Shown here piece after piece: positions 35,859 through 43,297 of a DNA stretch of 64,000 nt. Position 1 is the stretch's first letter; every line of letters begins with the position of its first letter. This DNA is from Castellaniella sp035707805. GTDB taxonomy: Bacteria; Pseudomonadota; Gammaproteobacteria; Burkholderiales; Burkholderiaceae_B. The stretch covers positions 3,572-67,571 of the forward strand of contig DASSTS010000002.1 in the NCBI GenBank assembly GCA_035707805.1, given 5' to 3'. Position numbers and translations under genes: made by a program. A model generated the notes under the pieces. It was not told where the DNA came from and did no database searches. It saw only the letters and a program-made list of their open reading frames with translations.

Positions 35859-37124
35859 ATGCTCATTGTCCAGAAATACGGCGGAACCTCCATGGGATCC
35901 GTCGAACGCATTCAGAACGTCGCCCGGCGCGTGGCCAAATGGCACGCGGCCGGTCATCAGGTGGTCGTGGTGCCCTCGGCCATGGCCGGCGAGACCAACC
36001 GCCTGCTGGGCCTGGCCAAGGAAATCTCGCCCCAGCCCGATCCGCGCGAACTGGACATGCTGGCCGCCACGGGTGAACAGGCCAGCAGCGCGCTGCTGGC
36101 CATCGCGCTGATGCGCCAGGGCGTGGCTGCCCGCAGCTACGCGGGATGGCAGGTGCCGGTGCGCACCGACAGCGCCTACACCAAGGCGCGCATCCAGTCG
36201 ATCGACGACGCCCGGGTCCGCGCCGACCTGGACGCGGGCCGCGTGGTCATCATCACGGGTTTCCAGGGCATCGATGGCGACGGCCACATCACCACCCTGG
36301 GCCGCGGCGGCTCCGACACCTCTGCGGTGGCGGTGGCGGCGGCCATGAAGGCCGACGAATGCCTCATTTTCACCGACGTTGACGGTGTCTACACCACCGA
36401 CCCGCGCGTCGTGCCCGAGGCCCGCCGCATGAACGTGATTTCCTTCGAGGAAATGCTGGAGATGGCCTCCCTGGGGTCCAAGGTCCTGCAGATCCGCTCG
36501 GTGGAATTCGCCGGCAAATATCAGGTGCCCCTGCGCGTGCTGTCCTCGCTGACCGACCCCATGGTCCCGGTCGACGAGGAAATGCACTCGGGCACGCTCA
36601 TCACTTTCGAGGAAGATCAGAAAATGGAATCCGCCGTTGTCTCCGGCATCGCCTTCAGCCGCGACGAAGCCAAAGTCACCTTGCGCAACGTCCCCGACAC
36701 CCCGGGCGTCGCCTATTCGATCCTGGGGCCGGTGGCCGCCGCCAACATCGACGTGGACATGATTCTGCAGAACATCTCCCAGCAGGGCATGACCGACTTC
36801 TCCTTCACCGTGAACCGCAACGACTTCGCGCGCACCCTGGACCTGCTGAAGAACCAGATCGGCCCGGCGGTCGGCGCCGGCGACGTGGTGTCGGACGACA
36901 AGGTCGCCAAGGTCTCCATCGTCGGCATCGGCATGCGCAGCCACGTCGGCGTGGCCAGCCTGATGTTCCGCACCTTGGCCGAGGAAGGCATCAACATCCA
37001 GATGATCAGCACCTCCGAGATCAAGACCTCGGTGCTGATCAACGACAAATACATGGAACTGGCCGTGCGCGCCCTGCACAAGGCCTTCGAGCTCGACCAG
37101 GAGCCCGTCGCCGCCGAGGCCTGA
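35859..37124 (+). CDS. lysC: Aspartokinase
   Basis: Aspartate kinase (421 residues) opens the lysine/threonine/methionine/DAP pathway. The N-terminal kinase has KYGGTSMGSVERIQ, ITGFQGIDGDGHITTLGRGG and FTDVDGVYTTDPRVVPEARR. Two ACT regulatory domains follow from about residue 265 (GIAFSRDEAKVTL... and SIVGIGMRSHVGVASLMFRTLA), so allosteric feedback is expected. This family often has an internal start making a separate beta subunit. TAGAAT at 35791-35796 may be its -10 box. Confidence 0.97.
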   Translation: MLIVQKYGGTSMGSVERIQNVARRVAKWHAAGHQVVVVPSAMAGETNRLLGLAKEISPQPDPRELDMLAATGEQASSALLAIALMRQGVAARSYAGWQVPVRTDSAYTKARIQSIDDARVRADLDAGRVVIITGFQGIDGDGHITTLGRGGSDTSAVAVAAAMKADECLIFTDVDGVYTTDPRVVPEARRMNVISFEEMLEMASLGSKVLQIRSVEFAGKYQVPLRVLSSLTDPMVPVDEEMHSGTLITFEEDQKMESAVVSGIAFSRDEAKVTLRNVPDTPGVAYSILGPVAAANIDVDMILQNISQQGMTDFSFTVNRNDFARTLDLLKNQIGPAVGAGDVVSDDKVAKVSIVGIGMRSHVGVASLMFRTLAEEGINIQMISTSEIKTSVLINDKYMELAVRALHKAFELDQEPVAAEA

Positions 37125-37141
37125 GCGCCGCCCGGACGGCG

Positions 37142-37160
37142 GCGGCCGCTGCGCGGCCGC
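37142..37160 (+). terminator. Possible terminator after lysC
   Basis: GCGGCCGC occurs twice (37142-37149 and 37153-37160) with a 3-base loop, giving an 8-bp all-GC stem. The following bases, TTGCCGATT, are only weakly T-rich, so termination is uncertain. Confidence 0.35.
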
Positions 37161-37203
37161 TTGCCGATTCGTCCGGAGCCTGTGCTAGAATGCCGGTCTT
37201 GCT

Positions 37204-37296
37204 GGAGACGTGGCCGAGTGGTTGAAGGTACTCCCCTGCTAAGGGAGCATGCGGCTTATACCCGCATCGAGGGTTCGAATCCCTCCGTCTCCGCCA
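37204..37296 (+). tRNA. tRNA-Ser (anticodon GCU)
   Basis: The sequence folds as a long-variable-arm serine tRNA. The acceptor stem GGAGACG pairs with CGTCTCC, and the discriminator G is followed by encoded CCA (37294-37296). The D-arm is GGCCGAGTGGTTGAAGG, the anticodon loop is CTGCTAA with GCT as anticodon, and the T-loop is GGTTCGAATCC. TAGAAT at 37186-37191 may be the -10 box. A terminator follows at 37331. Confidence 0.96.
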
Positions 37297-37330
37297 GCAA
37301 TACATCCAAGATCGTCCCTGACGGTCTTTA

Positions 37331-37364
37331 AAGCCCTGGAGAATCAACGCTCCGGGGCTTTTTC
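37331..37364 (+). terminator. Intrinsic terminator downstream of tRNA-Ser
   Basis: AAGCCCTGGAG (37331-37341) pairs with CTCCGGGGCTT (37350-37360) around an 8-base loop with one mismatch, then runs into TTTTT. It ends the tRNA transcript. Confidence 0.85.
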
Positions 37365-37411
37365 ATGTTCGCTGGACGCTTATCGCTGGACCCCACATCC
37401 ATCAGCCAGGC

Positions 37412-38167
37412 TCAGGGGAGACTGCCGGCGCAATCCATGATGAGCTTGATGCTGGGCATGGCCCGGGCGGCGATATCCGGCTTGTCCATGGCGTAATCCA
37501 GGTTTCTGCAGGCGATCTCCACGTGTTCTTCGCCCAGCGCTTGCGCCCGCGTGCCCTGGCCGCGTTCAATGGCCTGGACGATGGCGTGGTGCTGGTAATG
37601 GGCGAGACGCATCCACTGCGAGCCGCTGTCCATGGACGACTGCATGGGCAGCATGGCGCTTGGGGCCGCAAAGGCGTGTGAGACCAGTGAGTCCATGACC
37701 CGCTTGAGCACCTGATTGCCGCAGTTGTCGACGATGAGGCGGTGGAGCTGGTCGTTCATTTCGACATAGGCTGCATAGTCATCCAGGCCCATTTCCGCCT
37801 TGTCGACGATCTCGTCGCCTTTGTCGAGACAATCACGAAGGCTTTCCAGCACCCGGCGCGGCACACCCTGCTCGGCCAGGGTGCGAGCCGCAAAGCCCTC
37901 TATCACGCCGCGCATGCGGATGGCATCGGCGACCTCCTTGGGGGTGAAGCGGCGCATCTGGTATCCGCCCCCGAGGGAGGGCTCTATCAGGCCTTCATAT
38001 TCCAGACTGCCCAGTGCGAGCCGCACGGGAGTGCGGGAAACGCCCAGGCGCTCTGCCAGCGGTATCTCGGCGAGCCGTTCGCCGGGGGCGAAGCCGCCCT
38101 TGAGGATCAGGTCCCGTAGTTGAACCAGTACGCGAGACTGTTGTGAGCTCATGCCGGAAGAAGTCAT
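37412..38167 (-). CDS. GntR-family (FadR/FCD subfamily) regulator of the Rieske/gamma-glutamyl operon
   Basis: The product is 251 residues from ATG 38165-38167. A GTG four codons upstream is also possible. The N-terminal winged helix (about 10-75) contains GERLAEIPLAERLGVSRTPVRLALGSLE, a textbook GntR motif. The C-terminal FCD domain has helical metal/ligand-binding residues (MRGVIEGFAART, EMNDQLHRLIVDN, HYQHHAIVQAI). It is the last gene on the strand of the Rieske operon and probably its repressor. The two ATTGCATGCAAT palindromes upstream of that operon are likely binding sites. The effector is probably the pathway substrate or its glutamyl adduct. Confidence 0.85.
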   Translation of the reverse strand: MTSSGMSSQQSRVLVQLRDLILKGGFAPGERLAEIPLAERLGVSRTPVRLALGSLEYEGLIEPSLGGGYQMRRFTPKEVADAIRMRGVIEGFAARTLAEQGVPRRVLESLRDCLDKGDEIVDKAEMGLDDYAAYVEMNDQLHRLIVDNCGNQVLKRVMDSLVSHAFAAPSAMLPMQSSMDSGSQWMRLAHYQHHAIVQAIERGQGTRAQALGEEHVEIACRNLDYAMDKPDIAARAMPSIKLIMDCAGSLP

Positions 38168-38295
38168 GGGTTGATGCACCCCCGATTCTAACTGAACGCT
38201 GATCCGGAGGTTCGCATCCGCCCGGGCTGCGGCCCTGCGGAAATCGGCACGAGACAGCGCCTCATGACGAGGCGGCTGCCTTTGTGAAATTGGAT

Positions 38296-39474
38296 TTATT
38301 TCTTGCCGGGATCCTTGACGGCCGCGACCTGGTCGAATTCCACGTTCTGCAACAGCCCGTCCACGCGTTTTACTTCGCGGATGTACACCGTCTGGATGAT
38401 GTCGCGGGTATCAGGGTCGATTTCGACAGGACCGCGCGGGCTGATCCACTTCATGCCTTTTACCGCGTCGATGAATGCATCGCCCTGTGCGTTTCCCTTG
38501 GTTTGCTCGAGCGCCTTGTAAATCAGGTGCATGCCGTCATATCCGGCTACTGCCTGGAAATTGGGGCGGTCCTTGGGAAAGAGTTTGGCATAGGTCGTCT
38601 TGAACTTGGCGTTTTCCGGAGAGACATGGGCTTCGGAATAATGGTCGGAGGTAATCATGCCGATGGCGCTGTCGCCCATGGCGTCGAGCACGTCTTCGTC
38701 GGTGACGTCTCCGGTGGCCAGGGCTTTGATCCCGGCATCGTAGAGGCCGCGTTCTTTATAGCCTTTGGCCAAGGCAATGCCGGGCTCTCCGTTGGGTACG
38801 AACATGAATACCGCATCGGGATGACCGTCCTTGATCCGCTGGAGATAGGGAGCGTAATCGATGGTCTTGACCGGGGTTCTGATGGCCTCTGAAACCTCGC
38901 CGCCCAAGGCTGTGAAGGTCTCTTTGAATTGCTTCTCCGCATCGTGGCCCGGACCGTAATCGGCCACCAGCGTATAGGCTTTTCGAATGCCGTTATCGTA
39001 GGCCCATTGCGCCATGGGGGCCGTGTTCTGGGCCAGCGTCATCGAAACACGGGTGATATAGGGCGATTTTTCCGTGATGGACGAGGTTGCCGCATTGAGG
39101 ATGATCATCGGTGTCTTGGTCTGGATCGTCAGCGGCGCCGATGCAAAAGCGTTGGGGGTCAGCGCGTAGCCTGCCAGGATGTCGACCTTGTCCTGTGTCA
39201 GCAATTGCTGCGACAGGCGTTTTGCCAGCGCGGGATCGATGCCGGTGTCATCCTTGTAGATCAGCTCGATCTTCCGGCCCGCCACGGTGTCGCCGTGTTC
39301 CTGCAGGTAGACGTCGATGCCGTGCTTGATCTGTTTGCCATAGGACGCGAAAGGCCCGGACAGGGGCATGACGACGCCGATCGTCACGGTGTCTATGCTC
39401 TTGGCGCTTGCCAGACTGGTAGCACAGAGGCCTGCGACCAGGGTCATGGATGTCAGAAATTTGGAATACTTCAT
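38296..39474 (-). CDS. Periplasmic binding protein, branched-chain amino acid/amide type (LivJ-like)
   Basis: A 392-residue type I periplasmic binding protein (Peripla_BP_6 family) with a signal peptide (MKYSKFLTSMTLVAGLCATS, cut near SLASA-K). VTIGVVMPLSGPFASYGKQIKHGID and ILAGYALTPNAFASAPLTIQ are usual segments. It follows the amidotransferase-like gene by 87 bases, with a GGAGGA site at its start, and lies in the same direction. No cognate permease or ATPase is in the window. It may share another Liv-type system, or may serve as a sensor or scavenger of the amine or amide substrate. Confidence 0.85.
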   Translation of the reverse strand: MKYSKFLTSMTLVAGLCATSLASAKSIDTVTIGVVMPLSGPFASYGKQIKHGIDVYLQEHGDTVAGRKIELIYKDDTGIDPALAKRLSQQLLTQDKVDILAGYALTPNAFASAPLTIQTKTPMIILNAATSSITEKSPYITRVSMTLAQNTAPMAQWAYDNGIRKAYTLVADYGPGHDAEKQFKETFTALGGEVSEAIRTPVKTIDYAPYLQRIKDGHPDAVFMFVPNGEPGIALAKGYKERGLYDAGIKALATGDVTDEDVLDAMGDSAIGMITSDHYSEAHVSPENAKFKTTYAKLFPKDRPNFQAVAGYDGMHLIYKALEQTKGNAQGDAFIDAVKGMKWISPRGPVEIDPDTRDIIQTVYIREVKRVDGLLQNVEFDQVAAVKDPGKK

Positions 39475-39561
39475 GAAACGACTCCTCCTTTGTGTGGACT
39501 TCAGGGTTTGAAGCCTGTTGTGGTGGTTCTGGTGGTTCCGGGGATTTGCGGGCGTCGGGAT

Positions 39562-40287
39562 TCAGGTGTGGCTGATTCCTTTCACCCAGCGTGCGTAAAG
39601 CCTGCAGAGGACGGACTTCATGGTCGCCGTTCTTGAATCCAGTGACTTCAAGAGGTCGTCCGGGTCGCTGACGGATGGGTTTTTCAGGCCGAATTGCTTG
39701 AGAAGCTGGTGGCCGTTTTTCTCGAAGGAAAGGTGAATCAACTCCGGGGTCATCTCGAAGTGAGACTGGACCAGCAGGTGCCGGTCTTTGGCAATGAAGG
39801 CCTGGCTGTCGCAGTGGCCGGCGGTGGCGATTTGCGCGGTGCCGGCGGGCATGTCGAAGGTGTCCTGGTGCCACTGGAACGTCAGGATGTTCTGCCCCGC
39901 AAATTCCTGCCACCATTCGCGTGAGACCGCATCGCTGCCGGTCTGGATGCTCTGCCATCCGATCTCGGCTTGGCGGTGTTTGAACGCCCGTCCGCCGAGT
40001 GCCGTGGCCAGCAATTGGCTTCCGAGGCAGTGCCCCGCCAGCGGGAGGCCGCGGGCATCGGCCTCGCGCATCAAGGCAATCTCTTGCTCGATCCAGGGCA
40101 GCGCGTCATGCACCCCCATGGAGCCGCCCATGAACACCAGCCCCCCGTAGGCGGCGCAGGTCGGCGGGACCGGCGCCCCATCCATGATCGGGATGATTTC
40201 CACCGTCTGCCCCAGCGACTGAAGGATGTCGGTGATGGTGCCCGGCGCCCCGACGCGGGTGTGCTGGAAGATTGCAATGGGTTTCAT
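39562..40287 (-). CDS. Class I glutamine amidotransferase-like hydrolase (probable gamma-glutamyl-amide hydrolase)
   Basis: A 241-residue class I GATase domain protein of the GMP-synthase-like/PuuD-like type. The nucleophile is Cys87 in PLAGHCLGSQLL, and His176 and Glu178 in VQSHFEMTPE complete the triad. It has no synthetase domain. In aniline clusters the matching protein (AtdA2/TdnT type) hydrolyses gamma-glutamyl compounds. Next to a glutamine-synthetase-like ligase, it probably releases the product or unreacted amine from its glutamyl carrier. ATG 40285-40287 overlaps the stop of the reductase gene (ATGA), implying coupling. Confidence 0.8.
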   Translation of the reverse strand: MKPIAIFQHTRVGAPGTITDILQSLGQTVEIIPIMDGAPVPPTCAAYGGLVFMGGSMGVHDALPWIEQEIALMREADARGLPLAGHCLGSQLLATALGGRAFKHRQAEIGWQSIQTGSDAVSREWWQEFAGQNILTFQWHQDTFDMPAGTAQIATAGHCDSQAFIAKDRHLLVQSHFEMTPELIHLSFEKNGHQLLKQFGLKNPSVSDPDDLLKSLDSRTATMKSVLCRLYARWVKGISHT

Positions 40288-41516
40288 AGATGCTTTAATT
40301 CGATGTCCGGATTGGCCAGCAGTGCACGATCCACTCGTTGTCCGGCCTGAATGAGTTTTCGGCTCTGGATATGGTCGGCCGGGCGATTCACGGAATGACA
40401 GGCGGCGATCCGGTGGTCCCGGAGATAAAACACGCTGAATCGCCTGGTTTGCATATCGCCGCGCACGACGATGTCGTCGCCTGTCATGGCCAGGCCGGCC
40501 ATCTGAAGCTTGATGTCGTATTGGTCGCTCCAGAACCAAGGTATCCCCGTGAACGGCTGGGGTGAGCCGATCAGCAGGCTGGCCAGCGCCCTGGCGCCGT
40601 CATTGGCGGCCTGCACGGACTCGAGACGCGCACGGCTGGGGCCACCGGGAAACGCGGGCAGCGCCATATTGGCGACATCGCCGATGGCATAGATATCGGG
40701 TTTGTCGGTCCGTCCGCAGCCATCCACCAGAATGCCGTTCTCACAGGCGACGCCGGCTTGGGCGGCCAGTTCCGTATTGGGTATGACCCCCACTCCCTGG
40801 ATGACAAGGTCGCAGGGCAGCGGGTCGCCCTCGGACAAGGCGACCGCTTGTACGGCGCCCATGGCCCCCTGGATTGCCTGGACCTGGCAATCGAGGCGAA
40901 TGTCCACGCCATGCGCGCGGTGTAGCTGCATGAGGTAGTCCGACATGAGCGGAGGCAGACTGCGGGCCAGCAATCGGGGTTGGCTTTCCAGGACGGTGAC
41001 CGAAAGCCCTCGCTGGGCGATGGCGGAAGCCAGTTCCAGGCCGATGAATCCGCCGCCTACGACGCACACCCGGGAGGCGTGCTCGAGTGCCGCGGAAAGC
41101 CTGGTCGCATCGTTCAGCGTACGCAGGCTGTGTACACCGTCCAGGTCGACGCCGGGCGCCGACAGGATCCGGGCCCGTGCGCCCGTGGCCAGTACGAGCT
41201 TGTCGTAGCCGATCCACGGGCCGTCGCCGAGGCGGATCTGCCTGGTTTCGGTGTTCACCGAGGTCACATGGGCGCCAAGCCGCAAGTCGACGTCATGCTG
41301 CTTGAAGTAATCCGGACCCCGCAGGGCGAGGCTGTCGGCCGTCGCCTTGCCGGTCATCAAGGTCTTGGACAAGGGAGGCCGCTGATAGGGGAAATGGGGC
41401 TCATCACTGATCAAGGTGATGGGTTCGGCGTATCCCGACTCGCGCAATCGAACCGCGAGCTGAGTCCCCGCATGGGAGGCGCCGACGATGACCAGGGGAC
41501 GATCGGGGGCGCTCAA
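40284..41516 (-). CDS. NAD(P)H-dependent FAD ferredoxin reductase (BphA4/putidaredoxin-reductase family)
   Basis: A 410-residue flavoprotein that passes electrons from NAD(P)H to the adjacent [2Fe-2S] ferredoxin. The FAD motif VIVGASHAGTQLAVRLRESG starts at residue 9 and the NAD motif CVVGGGFIGLELASAIAQRG lies near residue 147. DKPDIYAIGDVANMAL is the second FAD motif. The C-terminal domain FWSDQYDIKLQMAGLA is typical of oxygenase-coupled reductases. The start is a TTG at 41514-41516 overlapping the ferredoxin stop (TTGA), with GGAG eight bases upstream. The frame is open beyond it but loses homology. Confidence 0.88.
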   Translation of the reverse strand: MSAPDRPLVIVGASHAGTQLAVRLRESGYAEPITLISDEPHFPYQRPPLSKTLMTGKATADSLALRGPDYFKQHDVDLRLGAHVTSVNTETRQIRLGDGPWIGYDKLVLATGARARILSAPGVDLDGVHSLRTLNDATRLSAALEHASRVCVVGGGFIGLELASAIAQRGLSVTVLESQPRLLARSLPPLMSDYLMQLHRAHGVDIRLDCQVQAIQGAMGAVQAVALSEGDPLPCDLVIQGVGVIPNTELAAQAGVACENGILVDGCGRTDKPDIYAIGDVANMALPAFPGGPSRARLESVQAANDGARALASLLIGSPQPFTGIPWFWSDQYDIKLQMAGLAMTGDDIVVRGDMQTRRFSVFYLRDHRIAACHSVNRPADHIQSRKLIQAGQRVDRALLANPDIELKHL

Positions 41517-41836
41517 ATCTGCGTCTCCGGGATCTGAACGACGATGCCATCGAGGGCGTCGCTCATGCTGAGCTGGCAGCTGAGGCGGCTGTTGGGGCGA
41601 CGCTCTGCCGCGGTGCCGTCCAGCAGCTCGTCTTCCATCGCGTCGGGCGGCGGCAGGAGTCCCATGAAAGCTTCGGACACGTACACGTGGCAGGTCGCAC
41701 ACGAGCAGCTTCCGCCGCATTCGGCCTCGATGCCGTCGACGTTATTCAGGATGGCGGCCTCCATGATGCTGGTGCCGTTCTGGGAGTCCACCTGTTTGAT
41801 GGTTTCGTCTTTGAGTACGTAGTTGATGGTGGGCAT
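41513..41836 (-). CDS. [2Fe-2S] ferredoxin, putidaredoxin/adrenodoxin type
   Basis: A 107-residue ferredoxin. Cluster ligands are Cys40, Cys46, Cys49 and Cys87, in the spacing of putidaredoxin (C-x5-C-x2-C...C). The motif is ECGGSCSCATCHVY, and SRLSCQL holds the fourth ligand. An extra Cys44 lies inside the loop. It should shuttle electrons from the reductase to the Rieske oxygenase in the same operon. It lies nine bases downstream of the ligase gene and overlaps the reductase start. Confidence 0.92.
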   Translation of the reverse strand: MPTINYVLKDETIKQVDSQNGTSIMEAAILNNVDGIEAECGGSCSCATCHVYVSEAFMGLLPPPDAMEDELLDGTAAERRPNSRLSCQLSMSDALDGIVVQIPETQI

Positions 41837-41845
41837 GGTGCCTCC

Positions 41846-43285
41846 CTAGAACATTTCAAAATACTCACGCTGCTCCCAGTCGCTGACCTGGAGGTTGAAG
41901 CGCGCGATTTCTTCCGTTTTGATGTAGCAAAAATACTCAAGGAACCGCTCGCCCATTTTTTGCTGGAACAGAGGGCTCTGTCGCAGCAGGACGATCGCGT
42001 CCGCCAATGAGCGTGGCAAAGGTACGGCGGGTGTTTCATAGGGCTGGTCGGCGGACGGGCCGGGATCCAGCCGCCGCTCGATGCCATCCAGGCCGGAAAA
42101 AATCTGGGCGGCGAAATAAAGGTAAGGGTTGGCGGCCGGCTCCCCCGCCCGATTCTCGATGCGGGTCGCGGCCTGGCCCATGCCGCCCAGGACGCGCAGC
42201 AGGGCGCCCCGGTTGTCGCGCGCCCAGTTTGCGCGGTCGGGGGCAAGCGAGTGCGGACGGTATCTCCGATAGCCGTTGATGGTGGGGCACGCAAAGGCGG
42301 AGGCTGCGGGCGCATGCTGCATCAGGCCGGCCAGATAATGCTGTCCGAGCGGACTGAGTGCCTGGTCCGGCTGATCCGGCACGAACACATTGCGGCCATC
42401 GGTCGAGCTTCGGAGGGATTGATGCAGATGCCATCCGCTGGACATGACATTGGGAATCCGGGGCCGGCACATGAACGTGGCATGGTATCCGTGACGCTGG
42501 CAGACCTGTTTGACCGCATTGCGCAGGATCACCATGTTGTCCGCGGCGATCAGACCTTCTTCCGGACCGAAGACCAGTTCGAATTGACTGGGACCGAACT
42601 CGATCTCGATGGAGGTCAAAGGCAGACCCAGTTCCTGTATGGCGGCCCTCAGCCGGTCCAGAATCGGCTCGGCCGCGTCGTAGCGCAATTCGGTCAGGTA
42701 TTGATAGCCGTGGTTCAAGGCAAGCACGTCAGGCGGGGTGCCGGGCTGGCCGCTGTCCGACAGACGCAGATTGGGGTCATCCAGTTTGAAGATGTGGCAT
42801 TCGACCTCCAGGCCGGCAACAAAGCGCAGCTTCTTTGCTGCCAGCTCGTCCAGTGCCTTCTTCAGCAGGCCCCGCGTACCGAACGGCGAGGGGAGGCCAT
42901 CTGCGGAGTAGGCGTCGCACAGCACCCAGGCGGTGCGCCTGGCCCAGGGCAGCACACGAAAGGTGGTCGGGTCCGCGACAATGGTGAAGTCGGACGCCCC
43001 CTGCAGGGGAAACGGGGTGTCCGGACACGCCTGGGAGAAGACTGGGAAAACGGTTTTGTGCGAGGTGTCCTTGCCCAGCAGGGTCGAGGTCAGATTGACC
43101 CCGCCATAGAGCACGTCACAGGCCGCGGATGCGGTGATGGTTTTGCCGCGCAGCAATCCATGCTGGTCGGGCCACATGAACCGCACGACGTCGAATTCAT
43201 CGGATCGGATGCGTCGCACCCATTCTTCCGCGCACGCATGCTGGAGATCCGTCCAGGCCTGGGCACGATCAATGAAGCTTTTCAT
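41846..43285 (-). CDS. Glutamine-synthetase-like gamma-glutamyl-amide ligase
   Basis: A 479-residue protein of the glutamine synthetase superfamily (GSIII/PuuA-like). The beta-grasp N-terminus (FDVVRFMWPDQHGLLRGKTI) is followed by the catalytic domain: GLEVECHIF, SIEIEFGPSQFELVFGPEEG (acidic metal ligands), SSGWHLHQSL (catalytic His loop) and RIENRAGEPAANPYLYFAAQ. Members of this group such as PuuA, IpuC and AtdA1/TdnQ ligate glutamate to an amine with ATP. The Rieske oxygenase, electron chain and GATase-like hydrolase around it make this function far more likely than nitrogen assimilation. It lies 12 bases after the oxygenase gene. Confidence 0.85.
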   Translation of the reverse strand: MKSFIDRAQAWTDLQHACAEEWVRRIRSDEFDVVRFMWPDQHGLLRGKTITASAACDVLYGGVNLTSTLLGKDTSHKTVFPVFSQACPDTPFPLQGASDFTIVADPTTFRVLPWARRTAWVLCDAYSADGLPSPFGTRGLLKKALDELAAKKLRFVAGLEVECHIFKLDDPNLRLSDSGQPGTPPDVLALNHGYQYLTELRYDAAEPILDRLRAAIQELGLPLTSIEIEFGPSQFELVFGPEEGLIAADNMVILRNAVKQVCQRHGYHATFMCRPRIPNVMSSGWHLHQSLRSSTDGRNVFVPDQPDQALSPLGQHYLAGLMQHAPAASAFACPTINGYRRYRPHSLAPDRANWARDNRGALLRVLGGMGQAATRIENRAGEPAANPYLYFAAQIFSGLDGIERRLDPGPSADQPYETPAVPLPRSLADAIVLLRQSPLFQQKMGERFLEYFCYIKTEEIARFNLQVSDWEQREYFEMF

Positions 43286-43297
43286 GACATGGGCTCG

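Noticed and set aside
38258..38274. A terminator between the binding-protein gene and the GntR gene
   Set aside because: GCCTC/GAGGC forms a short hairpin, but there is no T-run on the minus strand, so it is too weak to call.
39562..40287. GMP synthase
   Set aside because: Only the amidotransferase domain is present. There is no ATP pyrophosphatase domain, and the context is catabolic.
41846..43285. Ordinary glutamine synthetase for ammonia assimilation
   Set aside because: It sits inside an oxygenase operon with a GATase-like hydrolase and resembles the PuuA/IpuC/AtdA1 group, so a gamma-glutamyl-amide ligase is more likely.
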